A DNA stretch of 64,000 nt, from the NCBI GenBank assembly GCA_002559145.1, contig NTXX01000028.1, forward strand, positions 1 to 64,000. The letters run 5' to 3'. Below the pieces are notes generated by a model, which did no database searches, had not been told where the DNA came from, and worked only from the letters and a program-made list of their open reading frames with translations. Made by a program: the position numbers and the translations under genes. This stretch comes from Bacillus sp. AFS006103. Its GTDB lineage: Bacteria > Bacillota > Bacilli > Bacillales > Cytobacillaceae. Of the stretch, positions 27,332 to 35,060 are shown piece after piece (positions within the stretch are counted from its first letter, which is position 1; every line of letters begins with the position of its first letter).

Positions 27332-28378
27332 ATGAGTAAATTAAAAAAGGTGAATTTAAAGCCCGCCACCGAAGTAGAAAAATTTTGTCCAAATTGTAGA
27401 GATACAAAAATATTAAAGATAAAAGAAATTAAAGAAACTTATCCAGTGCGAGGAGAAGAGATAGAGGTAGATGCGGTAGTTAGATATTGTGAACAATGTA
27501 ATGAAATAATTTTTGATGAAGATCTAGATACCGAAAATATAAATAGGGCTTTTGAAAAATACAGATCGTTAAATGACTATTTATCCCCATTAGAAATAGA
27601 AACAATTAGAAATAAATATGGTTTATCTCAAAGAGGATTGGCAACTATATTTGATTGGAGTCCTGCAACTGTAGCCAGGTATGAAACTGGTGCAATCCCA
27701 TCTCCATCACATCATTCTATTCTAACGATGATGAGAGATAATATTGAATATGCAAAAGAATTATTTGAAAGAAAACATAATCACTTAGGACGGTTAGATA
27801 AAAAAAGAATGGAAGTAAAACTACAGCAAATAGAAGAGGAAATTTTTGAACGAGACATTGTAAACATCCTTACTAACAAATATCATAAATTTAACGATCA
27901 TATAAATAGTGGATTCAGCAATTTTGATTTCAATAAACTTTCAAACATAATTCTGTACTTTACTAAGAATATTCCCAAAGTATCAAAAACAAAATTGATG
28001 AAGTTACTTTTTTACTTGGATTTTAAGAACTACAAAGAATACGGATTATCTGTTAGTGGTATTGTTTACCAGCATTTACCTTACGGTCCCGTACCATTCC
28101 ATCATTGGCTAATGCTTGATACTCTGACAGAAAATAAAATAATCGAATTAAAACCTTTTGATAATTATGAAGGGGAATATCTAGAACCCATTTCCGATCT
28201 TGATTTGTCATTGTTTTCCCCAGAAGAGCTTGAAACATTAGAAAGTGTTACTGGATTTTTTAGAGATTTTAGTGCTGTAGAGATATCTAATTACTCACAC
28301 GAAGAAGAAGCATATCTAAAAACAGGAGATCGAGACTTTATTTCTTATGATTTTGCTGATTATTTAAAGGATTTTTGA
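27332..28378 (+). CDS. Antitoxin: YgiT-type zinc finger, helix-turn-helix and Panacea domain
   Basis: 348 residues from ATG 27332, with AAGAGGTGAGG upstream. Residues 15-75 hold a zinc finger with FCPNCRD and YCEQCNE. Residues 90-140 are an Xre/MqsA-type helix-turn-helix (LSQRGLATIFDWSPATVARYE, split here by family as MqsA-like). Residues 195-348 are a SocA/Panacea (DUF4065-like) domain with KTKLMKLLFYLDF and YQHLPYGPVP. The Panacea domain is a known neutralising module, so one protein holds DNA-binding and chaperone-like antitoxin parts. A terminator follows directly. Confidence 0.85.
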   Translation: MSKLKKVNLKPATEVEKFCPNCRDTKILKIKEIKETYPVRGEEIEVDAVVRYCEQCNEIIFDEDLDTENINRAFEKYRSLNDYLSPLEIETIRNKYGLSQRGLATIFDWSPATVARYETGAIPSPSHHSILTMMRDNIEYAKELFERKHNHLGRLDKKRMEVKLQQIEEEIFERDIVNILTNKYHKFNDHINSGFSNFDFNKLSNIILYFTKNIPKVSKTKLMKLLFYLDFKNYKEYGLSVSGIVYQHLPYGPVPFHHWLMLDTLTENKIIELKPFDNYEGEYLEPISDLDLSLFSPEELETLESVTGFFRDFSAVEISNYSHEEEAYLKTGDRDFISYDFADYLKDF

Positions 28379-28410
28379 AAAGGAGATTTATTCTTTGTCT
28401 CCTTTTCTTC
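28377..28410 (+). terminator. Terminator after the antitoxin gene
   Basis: GAAAAGGAGA pairs with TCTCCTTTTC across an 11-base loop, overlapping the stop codon. Confidence 0.65.
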
Positions 28411-28463
28411 TTAAATGCCCAAAGATTTTATGGGGTCTGTAATATAGAAGGAAATCGTAAAAA

Positions 28464-28496
28464 AAGCCTTTGCTCAAAGGAGAGCAAAGGCTTTTA
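28464..28496 (+). terminator. Strong hairpin terminator
   Basis: AAGCCTTTGCTC, a 6-base loop, GAGCAAAGGCTT, then TT. It may insulate the broken gene that follows. Confidence 0.65.
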
Positions 28497-28536
28497 TCAA
28501 TTGGGAATACTTTAATTATATAACCATTCTGGCAAT

Positions 28537-29125
28537 TTGAGAACTGAAAGATATAGAACGGGTTTTGGAGATAATGAACTGGATTTCATTGTTAAAGATA
28601 ATCTAAATGGGTTAGTACATAGAAAAGATATGAATAAAGAATCTCTTTTGGGATTTATTAGTTATTCGAGCATGGACAAAATGAAAAGAATAATTACTGA
28701 AAAAGTTGGTCAAACTCCTGAATTAGATAAAACGCTTTTAAATCATAGAATCTATAAAGCGAAAGAGCGAGATAGAGGTCCTGCTCAATATAGGGATGAT
28801 ATAAATGATTCTATGCACTATATGAATAAACCAATTCTAATCCTTCGGACAATAAGGACCTATTTTACATCTATTGAAAAGCTGGAGGAAAAAGACTATA
28901 AAAAGTATAATTTTTTTTAGAAATGCATGCAGGTTATACAACCTTAGTCATTCTCTTGGTCATATTTCATCAACTTCTCAGCTTTCATATCTTGTATCCT
29001 CTATAGAGGTCTTATCTAAAACCGAAGGCAGTAAATTCACTCAATTTATAAAAAAATATAACAAGGAAGCTGATATAAAATTATTAGATTTTATGTATGG
29101 AAAAGTTAGTGCTTGTTCAAATTGA
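28537..29125 (+). pseudogene. Broken gene, possibly HEPN-type, frameshifted at a T8 run
   Basis: Two frames join at the T8 tract at 28911-28918. The first ends EKDYKKYNFF and the second continues RNACRLYNLSHSLGH with an SSIEVLSKTEGSKFTQFI segment. The latter resembles the helical IEALL region of Apea-type HEPN proteins, but similarity is slight. There is no start codon with a binding site at the left end, so the 5' part is missing too. I call it a pseudogene; a one-base slip in T8 would restore the frame. Confidence 0.5.
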
Positions 29126-29148
29126 TATTTAAGAAAAGCTTAGGGGGT

Positions 29149-29170
29149 TTATAACGTTTTATCGTTATAA
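29149..29170. repeat. Perfect 8-bp dyad TTATAACG/CGTTATAA
   Basis: TTATAACG, six bases, CGTTATAA, with CGATC following. It is about 100 bases beyond the 3' end of the minus-strand sigma-factor gene. The dyad could bind a repressor or recombinase; its position does not decide which. Confidence 0.45.
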
Positions 29171-29272
29171 CGATCTTCACACGATATACTCGATATAAAA
29201 AACCATAAGAATGATAGTTGGCCTTGCAAACGTAAAATTATCGGCACTCCAAGGACCGAAACGATAAGTATC

Positions 29273-29770
29273 TTACATCATTGAAACTTTCAGTAAGTGT
29301 TTTGCTCGGTAAAGTCTTGTTTTTACGGTTGAGATATTAATATTAAGATACTGTTGTATTTCTTTTAGCTTTAGCTCTTTTACATAAAAAAGGTAAAGAA
29401 TTTCTTGATACAATTCTGGGAGGTCATCAATGTGATCAATAATCTCTTCTTTTGTCTGTTGAAACATACATTCTAATTCGGGTGTTATTTGATAGGCGAC
29501 AAAGAAATCATTGGTTGGAATAACATTTTGATGATACTTTGTTCTTAGATAGTCTGTGCATTGATTTTTTGTTACGGTATATAACCATGCTCGTATCGAA
29601 CAGATATCTTGAAGCTGGAACAGGTTAATGGCGCATTTAAGGAAGACTTCTTGGACGATATCTTCAACCAGATGTGGATCCTTTACATATCTCCAAGCTA
29701 ATTTTTTTAGATCAGTACTATATGTATTCATTAGATTGGTAAGTTGATCGTTTTCAATACTTTCTCTCAT
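29273..29770 (-). CDS. Sigma-70 family factor (ECF-like)
   Basis: 165 residues from ATG 29770, with GGTGGG 6-7 bases upstream. Region 2 is at 15-80: YSTDLKKLAWRYVKDPHLVEDIVQEVF, then IRAWLYTVTKNQCTDYLR. Region 4 is at 105-160: LPELYQEILYLFYVKELKLKEIQ and NISTVKTRLYRAK. Both domains are intact. There is no anti-sigma gene next to it. The target promoters are unknown. As an accessory-element sigma factor it may switch on genes of the element itself. Confidence 0.88.
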   Translation of the reverse strand: MRESIENDQLTNLMNTYSTDLKKLAWRYVKDPHLVEDIVQEVFLKCAINLFQLQDICSIRAWLYTVTKNQCTDYLRTKYHQNVIPTNDFFVAYQITPELECMFQQTKEEIIDHIDDLPELYQEILYLFYVKELKLKEIQQYLNINISTVKTRLYRAKHLLKVSMM

Positions 29771-30449
29771 CGTGTCCCACCATCATATTATAATTTTGCT
29801 ATAGTAGTAGTTTATCATTAAATGGTAAATATTGTATTGGAACTATTGTAATAAATTTGATTGGTGTTCTGTTTGCTCGAGAGGGGCTACTTTAGCTGTA
29901 AAACACAAGTGTTTTACGGTATCCGTTTTAACAGCATGAGTTAAGAAACTTAGGTATGGAAAAAGCCTTTAGGCTTACTTTTATTCTTCAGATTGATTTG
30001 AGTTTAAAGCCTTGGATTTTTACCCAACACCAAGGTAACTCGTTATGATGGCACTAGTGACCAGAATACCTTTCTTATGAGCAAACACGTTTTTAATCTG
30101 CTGACACTTAGCCACATAAAAATTAATGCAACAAAACCGAAGCAATCCTGTATAGCATCGGCTACCTGTTTACAGCGTCTAGTAGTCAAAAGTATCAGGT
30201 GCAATTTATAAGAATCAGGTTGGCGAGAAAAAATAATGAGGTTTGTACGTAGGTGGGCCTTGCTTCTGGTATCAAGCCTGCGCAATCCGATTGAAACAGA
30301 CTAAGCCCTTATGCAATACGCCATTTTTTAGTTTCTACACTATAGGCAGCAACTATAATCTTTAGTCACCAGCATCCCCAAGCCAGGACGTTTAAAAAGG
30401 AAATGTAAGAGGAAGGGAGATTGATTCCTCCCTTTTTTTGGGCAAAATA
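29771..30449. other. Long non-coding stretch
   Basis: No supportable gene. GCCTTTAGGCTTACTTTTA near 29965 resembles the hairpins at 12577 and near 24800. The reverse frame at 30043-30285 has no binding site and no recognisable family. A TATCAAGCCTGC patch at 30270 weakly recalls the repeated element at 26106. Confidence 0.4.
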
Positions 30450-30495
30450 GTATACAATGTATACACGGTGGTTATGATTAATATACAATGTATAC
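30450..30495. promoter_or_regulatory. Pair of GTATACAATGTATAC operators
   Basis: RTATACAATGTATAC occurs at 30450-30464 and 30481-30495, three helical turns apart, directly before the ribosome binding site of the 30510 gene. The site is almost a perfect palindrome, as expected for a dimeric repressor, probably the product of the gene. Confidence 0.7.
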
Positions 30496-30509
30496 AGGAG
30501 GAGATTAGA

Positions 30510-31004
30510 ATGAAAAGAACGACAAAGCGTATTATTGAGATTTTCCCAAATTTAGAAGAAAAGATTAGTAAGCAAGAAAATGTAAAGTTGGCCGATGAAG
30601 TTCTTCCATCTTTAGACCCCGTTAAGCGTACGTTTTTAAAATTAGCATGTTTTTTTGAAGATCCGGAAGAGGTAAATTTCGATCTCGCTTCTTTGTATAA
30701 GGAGTTAGATAATGATTGGTTAGAACTTGCTGTGGAACTCATCACACAGTTTTTTCGAGAAGACACCTATTTAATTCAAAAACCTTCTTATTCCATTATC
30801 AAGGATGGTTCCGACTATTTAAATCTAAGCCAGTTTGCAGGGTATTTGACCGAAAGAGGATTAAAATATGACCGACAAAAAGTCAATTTATACTATGTGC
30901 GGGGGAGTATTCCTCAGCCTGATTTGATCGTGGGAGGCACAAAGTATTGGCATGAATCTACCGCGGAGACCTATTATAAACAAGAAAAAAGCCGTTTAAA
31001 TTAA
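30510..31004 (+). CDS. Putative DNA-binding protein, probably self-regulated
   Basis: 164 residues from ATG 30510, preceded by AGGAGGAG. The N-terminus is basic (MKRTTKRIIEIFPNLEEKI). The centre is helical and acidic. The C-terminal segment DYLNLSQFAGYLTERGLKYDRQKV followed by YYVRGSIPQPDLIVGGTKYW is the pattern of a MerR/excisionase-like winged helix-turn-helix, where YVRGSIPxPD places the wing. The twin palindromes before it support repressor function. It could be a plasmid copy-number, partition or transfer regulator; nothing more specific can be read. Confidence 0.65.
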   Translation: MKRTTKRIIEIFPNLEEKISKQENVKLADEVLPSLDPVKRTFLKLACFFEDPEEVNFDLASLYKELDNDWLELAVELITQFFREDTYLIQKPSYSIIKDGSDYLNLSQFAGYLTERGLKYDRQKVNLYYVRGSIPQPDLIVGGTKYWHESTAETYYKQEKSRLN

Positions 31005-31136
31005 TTGGGTTTTATGACCGATGATGTGTAGAAATGAAATGTTTGATTTAATTTAATTGATTATTTAAAGATTGATCAAAACCATTTAAATTTTAGTCTT
31101 GATCAATCTTTTTTTTAAATTAACGACAAAAGGCTT

Positions 31137-31682
31137 TTAGTTAACTTCATTGAGTTTTTCTCCAAACAATGTTTGGAAATTGGCAAACTTACGTACATAT
31201 TCTTTATCCAGCCTGCTTAATTCCTTTTCGTGTTTTAATTCCATTTTAATAATTTTGTTTTCGAGTTCCCTAACTCTTTCATTCAAACAACTATTATTTT
31301 CATCAACTTTTATCAAACGCATATTTTCTCGTTCTGTCTTTTCTAATAATGAATTTAATGTTTCAATCTTTCTATCTTTTTGTGAAAGAGCTTCTTTATA
31401 TTCCGTATCCGTAATTTTAATAATGTTTTCATGAGATTCAATCATACCCAAGAATTGTTTGATAATAAGAGTAGTTGCCCTTTCAATTTCATTCAAGGTA
31501 TACCCTAAGTCTGTATCAGTTAACTGTTTTCTTCTTAGATATTCTTCAAAATAAGGATAAGTAATCTCGAAATACTCATTTTTTTCTTTAATATTTCCCA
31601 ATTCTTTCGCTACATCTAGCAATCCATGAATATTATTATGCAATTCCTGAGTAGTTTTAATTCCGATATTAATTTTTGACAT
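31137..31682 (-). CDS. Coiled-coil protein of unknown function
   Basis: 181 residues from ATG 31682, with GGGGAT 8 bases upstream. The first 75 residues are mixed, with a helical hairpin (NNIHGLLDVAKELGNI). Residues 90-180 are a near-continuous coiled coil (ETLNSLLEKTERENMRL, then RVRELENKIIKMELKHEKEL). No catalytic or DNA-binding motif is visible. Its short form and coiled coil recall segregation or scaffold proteins, but that is only a shape argument. Confidence 0.55.
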   Translation of the reverse strand: MSKINIGIKTTQELHNNIHGLLDVAKELGNIKEKNEYFEITYPYFEEYLRRKQLTDTDLGYTLNEIERATTLIIKQFLGMIESHENIIKITDTEYKEALSQKDRKIETLNSLLEKTERENMRLIKVDENNSCLNERVRELENKIIKMELKHEKELSRLDKEYVRKFANFQTLFGEKLNEVN

Positions 31683-31761
31683 AAAAAGATCCCCGTCCTT
31701 CAAAGGTTATTATTAAACCATTATGGACAAATTTTAGGTCCTGTATACCCAATATATTTAT

Positions 31762-31787
31762 TGGTTAACTGGGTAACTGGGTAACCG
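31762..31787. promoter_or_regulatory. GGTTAACTGGGTAAC repeat, shared with 35925
   Basis: TGGTTAACTGGGTAACTGGG followed by TAACCG gives overlapping GGTAAC/GTTAAC units. A close relative (GTTAACTGGGTGAACCTGG then TTAAC) stands before the coiled-coil gene at 36029. Both are within about 90 bases of a ribosome binding site, so a common regulator is likely. Confidence 0.5.
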
Positions 31788-31847
31788 TCAAATTATTATA
31801 AAAAAGTTTCTCCGTTAATATGGAGAATGACAAACGGAGGGAGAACC

Positions 31848-31979
31848 ATGACCGAGATTCAAAAGATTAAGGGCGGGTGGAAAAAAGTGCCCATCCATTT
31901 AAAATGTCGAACCGACTTAAAAAAAGGAAAATTTAGTGCCGACAGCTGGACCGGTTGCGGTTGTCTGGAACTCCTATGA
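31848..31979 (+). CDS. Short frame that probably is the detached N-terminus of the exonuclease gene
   Basis: 43 residues from ATG 31848, with a good GGAGGG 7 bases upstream. It starts MTEIQKIKGGWKKVPIHLKC and then RTDLKK, an N-terminal style I recall for plasmid exonuclease-domain proteins. Removing one base from the A7 run at 31917-31923 joins it in frame to the next gene, giving DLKKENLVPTAGPVAVVW. So the frame is likely split by a one-base insertion, or expressed through slippage. Confidence 0.55.
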   Translation: MTEIQKIKGGWKKVPIHLKCRTDLKKGKFSADSWTGCGCLELL

Positions 31980-32742
31980 TTGGATTCGCCTGTACGATGT
32001 TAAAGACACCCGGCCAAAAAGGAAACCGACCGAGAAGCAGCTTGGAGCCCTTGCTGAAGGCAGGGAGCGGCTTGAAAAGATGTTGACATGTACAGAATGC
32101 GGCTTCCGTTTCTTTAAAAAGGAAGATGTCGTGGAAGGTGTTTGTGCTTATTGTAATGAAAGAACGGCTGAACTGGAACGGATCAAAGTCATTCGGGAAG
32201 AAGCCAAAGAGGTTTTTCTTTCCTGGTTGGATGAAGATTTTTTGATTTTGGACACGAAAACAACGGGACTTCAAGGGGAAATTGTAGAAATAGCGATTAT
32301 TGACCGGCAAAGGAATGTCCTATTTGATTCACTGATTAAACCCACTGTTCCCATTCCGGAAGAAGTCATTGCGATTCATGGGATTACTAATGAAGCGGTA
32401 AAAAATGCCCCCAATTGGTTCGATGTGTGGGATACCGTTCGCATGGTCCTCCAGGGGAAGAAAATTTTGATTTACAATGCGGACTTTGACGAACAGATGA
32501 TTTTTCATTCGTGCGCTGCTCATGGCATTCCATTTACTCCGTTAGGTTCCGAATGCGTTATGAAAACTTATGCTGACTATGTAGGATCGGATCGGTGGCT
32601 GAAGCTTTCAGACGCCTCCGGTGAATGCACGCAGCATCGGGCTTTAGATGATTGTTTTTCTGTTTTATCTCTGCTTCAGCGTGTCTTCCAAGAAATTTCA
32701 GAAGGACACAGAATCTTAAGTGGGGAGGAAGCGAGTATATGA
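31936..32742 (+). CDS. DnaQ-like 3'-5' exonuclease, active site altered and 5' end frameshifted
   Basis: 268 residues if begun at GTG 31936, which has AAGGA 7 bases upstream; the natural start is probably ATG 31848. A zinc finger (CTECGFRF, then CAYC) is near residues 52-75. The DEDDh exonuclease fold follows: Exo I reads LDTKTTGL at Asp106, where families have D-x-E, so the catalytic Glu is Lys108. Exo II YNADFDEQM and Exo III HRALDDC are intact. Loss of the Exo I glutamate should remove or greatly weaken nuclease activity. Together with the frameshift this suggests early decay. Confidence 0.8.
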   Translation: MPTAGPVAVVWNSYDWIRLYDVKDTRPKRKPTEKQLGALAEGRERLEKMLTCTECGFRFFKKEDVVEGVCAYCNERTAELERIKVIREEAKEVFLSWLDEDFLILDTKTTGLQGEIVEIAIIDRQRNVLFDSLIKPTVPIPEEVIAIHGITNEAVKNAPNWFDVWDTVRMVLQGKKILIYNADFDEQMIFHSCAAHGIPFTPLGSECVMKTYADYVGSDRWLKLSDASGECTQHRALDDCFSVLSLLQRVFQEISEGHRILSGEEASI

Positions 32743-32888
32743 AAATCCGGTTGCATGGAACGCTTCAGGAGGTTCGGCAAGCATCTGAAAAACTGCATGA
32801 GGTATTTCAAGTTGTTTCTGTATCAGAACCATATAAAGACCGTGGACAAAGCGAATTATACCGTGTGTATGTAGAAGTGCGATTTTGA
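32739..32888 (+). CDS. DUF3970-like small protein
   Basis: 49 residues from ATG 32739, overlapping the exonuclease stop by four bases, with GGGGAGGA upstream. The sequence MKIRLHGTLQEVRQASEKLH, then VSVSEPYKDRGQS and YRVYVEV, matches my recollection of DUF3970, a small plasmid-borne alpha/beta protein. The function is unknown. Coupling with the exonuclease suggests a shared role in plasmid DNA processing. Confidence 0.75.
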   Translation: MKIRLHGTLQEVRQASEKLHEVFQVVSVSEPYKDRGQSELYRVYVEVRF

Positions 32889-32957
32889 GAAGGTCAGCTG
32901 CAGGAGAGGTGAACCTAAAAAGACGATTTGAAATTACCCTTCTTCAGTTAACAACCA

Positions 32958-32982
32958 GGGCAGGATTCATCCTGTCCTTTTT
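32958..32982 (+). terminator. Terminator of the exonuclease/DUF3970 transcript
   Basis: GGGCAGGAT-TC-ATCCTGTCC followed by TTTTT. Confidence 0.75.
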
Positions 32983-33162
32983 GGCTTCAGCATGATTTCC
33001 CGAACACTGATTATCGTGAGCTGTTTCCGGAATACCCCTAAACAAACTAAAAACCCCCTAAGCTGGATTTTTTAGTCCAACTCAAGAGGTTCACTTCAAT
33101 GGGTGCTCTTTTGTTTGTGATTATGGAATTTTGGTATTATAACCCTGTGAAACTCCTGCAAT

Positions 33163-33270
33163 TTACTTGTGAGGTTTCTTGTCTTTTACATATCCTAACT
33201 CTTTAGATGCTTTTTTACTTGCCTTCACAATCTTTAATGCTAATTCTTTATCTAATTTTTGTTTGGCCAT
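33163..33270 (-). CDS. Small lysine-rich peptide
   Basis: 35 residues from ATG 33270, with GGGAGA 8 bases upstream: MAKQKLDKELALKIVKASKK and on to GYVKDKKPHK. It is an amphipathic, strongly basic helix. I recognise no family. It is shorter than usual gene-calling limits and could be a real nucleic-acid-binding peptide or a chance frame. Confidence 0.4.
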   Translation of the reverse strand: MAKQKLDKELALKIVKASKKASKELGYVKDKKPHK

Positions 33271-33447
33271 TCTTTAATCTCTCCCATACCATACATGGTT
33301 TTATAGTACCATTATGGCCATGATGATTTTCATTTATACTTGGTCTACTCCTCCTTCCTGCCTCATACATTAAATTAAGTAGAATTATGGGATTATGATT
33401 CTCGGATATTACTGATCTATTGATAAAACGGAAGTGGGGAAGAGAAG

Positions 33448-33924
33448 ATGAAGCACAAACCAATTGCTCCTTTATTTTTTGAAGAAGAAAAAACACATAT
33501 AAAAAACTCTTCAGTAACTCGTCCAAAGAATTCATCTAGCGACCGAAAAACAAGATTTGATAAATCTGTTCCCATGAAATTCCCTGTGACGGATGATGAA
33601 AATCGGCAATTCAGACGTGTGTATCAATCGTTAAAAACGGAATTACAAGCTGAAAGTATTACACACTTTTTCACTATGCTCGTCCGGTTCGGATTAAGGC
33701 ATCCTGAAATGTTAGGCAAGCCTTCTACATATAAGAACACTGAAACCCACAAAACCGTAAAACCGAATCAAATTGAAAAAGAATTGTTGATCCGTCTTTC
33801 AATTGAATGGAATTTATCTGAAAGAAAAACGCTTCACGGGGTTGTATTCTCTGTATTACGTTATATCGAGAAGGGGGGCCATTTAACACGTGAGAAAGTA
33901 CAGCCGTTTAGACCTAATAAATAA
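33448..33924 (+). CDS. Unknown plasmid-type protein, first of a pair
   Basis: 158 residues from ATG 33448, with GGGGAAGAGAAG upstream. The first 45 residues are polar and probably disordered. The remainder is helical and basic (ENRQFRRVYQSLKTELQAES, then LLIRLSIEWNLSERKTLHGV). It overlaps the next gene by 35 bases in another frame, so the two products are made in a fixed ratio. I do not recognise it. Size, charge and overlap suggest a DNA-binding partner of the following protein. Confidence 0.6.
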   Translation: MKHKPIAPLFFEEEKTHIKNSSVTRPKNSSSDRKTRFDKSVPMKFPVTDDENRQFRRVYQSLKTELQAESITHFFTMLVRFGLRHPEMLGKPSTYKNTETHKTVKPNQIEKELLIRLSIEWNLSERKTLHGVVFSVLRYIEKGGHLTREKVQPFRPNK

Positions 33925-34498
33925 TGCTGTGATCGATCACACAGGTGGTCTCCTAAACCGTTTGTTTGAGTCTAAATATGCTCGGTTAAATATACATGTA
34001 CCTTTGTACGATTTAAAACGCGCAAAGGTGTTTGTTGGGACGATTAATGAGATCATTAAAGATGAAATCGATGACATCTACACTGTGGAGGAATTAATAA
34101 ACCTCCTTTTCTTGGATTTCCTTCGTCAAATTGATAGGGGGATGAATTTTGACACATTGGCCAAATGGATTAGTAGTGTTAAGCAGGATGAAAATAATTC
34201 AGAGCTTTCCATTAATTATTACCTTGAAGAGAAAGATGAACTAAATATAGAGGATTTAAAACAGCATTTTAAAAGAAAAAATACCAAGAAAGAGGAGTCA
34301 GCTTATATAAGTGTAAAAATTGAAAAACAATATGTGTTGAGAGGAGAAGTACTCCTACATGATTTGCAAGAACTTTATCCTGCCCTTCAATTAAATGTAG
34401 AAGAGTTTTTAACCCTTCGATTTAAAGACATCATGAGTCAGATTAAATCTGGAAATTATCAAATATTAAAAAATATTGTAGAAATCTTAACTTCTTAG
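33890..34498 (+). CDS. Unknown plasmid-type protein with two related repeats
   Basis: 202 residues from GTG 33890, with AGGGGGG 11 bases upstream inside the preceding gene. Two segments share a pattern: LNIHVPLYDLKRAKVFVGTI to DFLRQIDRG (about 34-84) and ISVKIEKQYVLRGEVLLHDL to KDIMSQIKSG (about 143-192). Each has a short strand, a V-x-x-G, then VEEL/F-x-x-L followed by a helix ending in I-x-x-G. I see no catalytic motif. A damaged second copy lies at 39712-40255, and the C-terminal repeat has a relative in the minus-strand gene at 38949-39344. It is therefore a small paralogous family in this element. Confidence 0.65.
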   Translation: MRKYSRLDLINNAVIDHTGGLLNRLFESKYARLNIHVPLYDLKRAKVFVGTINEIIKDEIDDIYTVEELINLLFLDFLRQIDRGMNFDTLAKWISSVKQDENNSELSINYYLEEKDELNIEDLKQHFKRKNTKKEESAYISVKIEKQYVLRGEVLLHDLQELYPALQLNVEEFLTLRFKDIMSQIKSGNYQILKNIVEILTS

Positions 34499-34536
34499 GA
34501 AAAGGCTAAAAGATCAAACCCTTCTTTGGAGAGCCC

Positions 34537-35060
34537 TTAGGGTCTGCTCGTAGGATGTAAGGCTAAAAAACGCAGCCTAACATCCTATGGCATCTCGCTT
34601 CCCCTAAAATCCCCGATAACCACGGACTGTACGGCTTATGCCTACATTCCGTAGGTTCCTGTGAATTTCTTCACGGGTGAACGACTCTGTAGTTCAAAAC
34701 CTAAAAAATCAAAAGAGCAAAAGCAGATAGCAGCCTGAGGGCTGCTCTTTATTTTGTTTTTTCCACCCTTTTGAGCTGCGATCGTACAATGTACGCAATC
34801 CGGACTAACCTTCCACCTGGCGGAGCCTCCTAGGCTTCGCCCTACCACCTGCTGAAAGCTAAGTCGGATAGTCAGACAATCAAGGGGCAGAAAAACTTTT
34901 TTGTCCTTTTAAGAGCACTGACGGAGCAAAAAACTTTTTCCACTAATCCCTTGACTGCCTGCCTATGCTCATTGTTCGTCCTCCACATCAAAAGGGCGAA
35001 AAAATCCCCCTTTGGGGAAATCATTCGCTCCCAGCACAAAAAACAAGGGAGGAAAAACAA
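34537..35060 (+). promoter_or_regulatory. Long structured leader B, upstream of ardC
   Basis: It is the counterpart of leader A at 24880-25438, with the same ordered blocks. It opens with a different but equally strong hairpin (TAGGATGT-A-AGGCT with AGCCT-A-ACATCCTA, 34551-34587). TCAAGGG near 34880 pairs with CCCTTGA near 34948, around two AAAAACTTTTTT-type tracts. The GCAGCC/GGGCTGC hairpin with a T-rich tail (34730-34755) resembles a terminator inside the leader. It ends with AGGGAGG before ATG 35061. Confidence 0.6.

Noticed and set aside
30043..30285. 80-codon reverse frame suspected to be a transposase piece
   Set aside because: I could not match it to any transposase motif, and it has no start signals.
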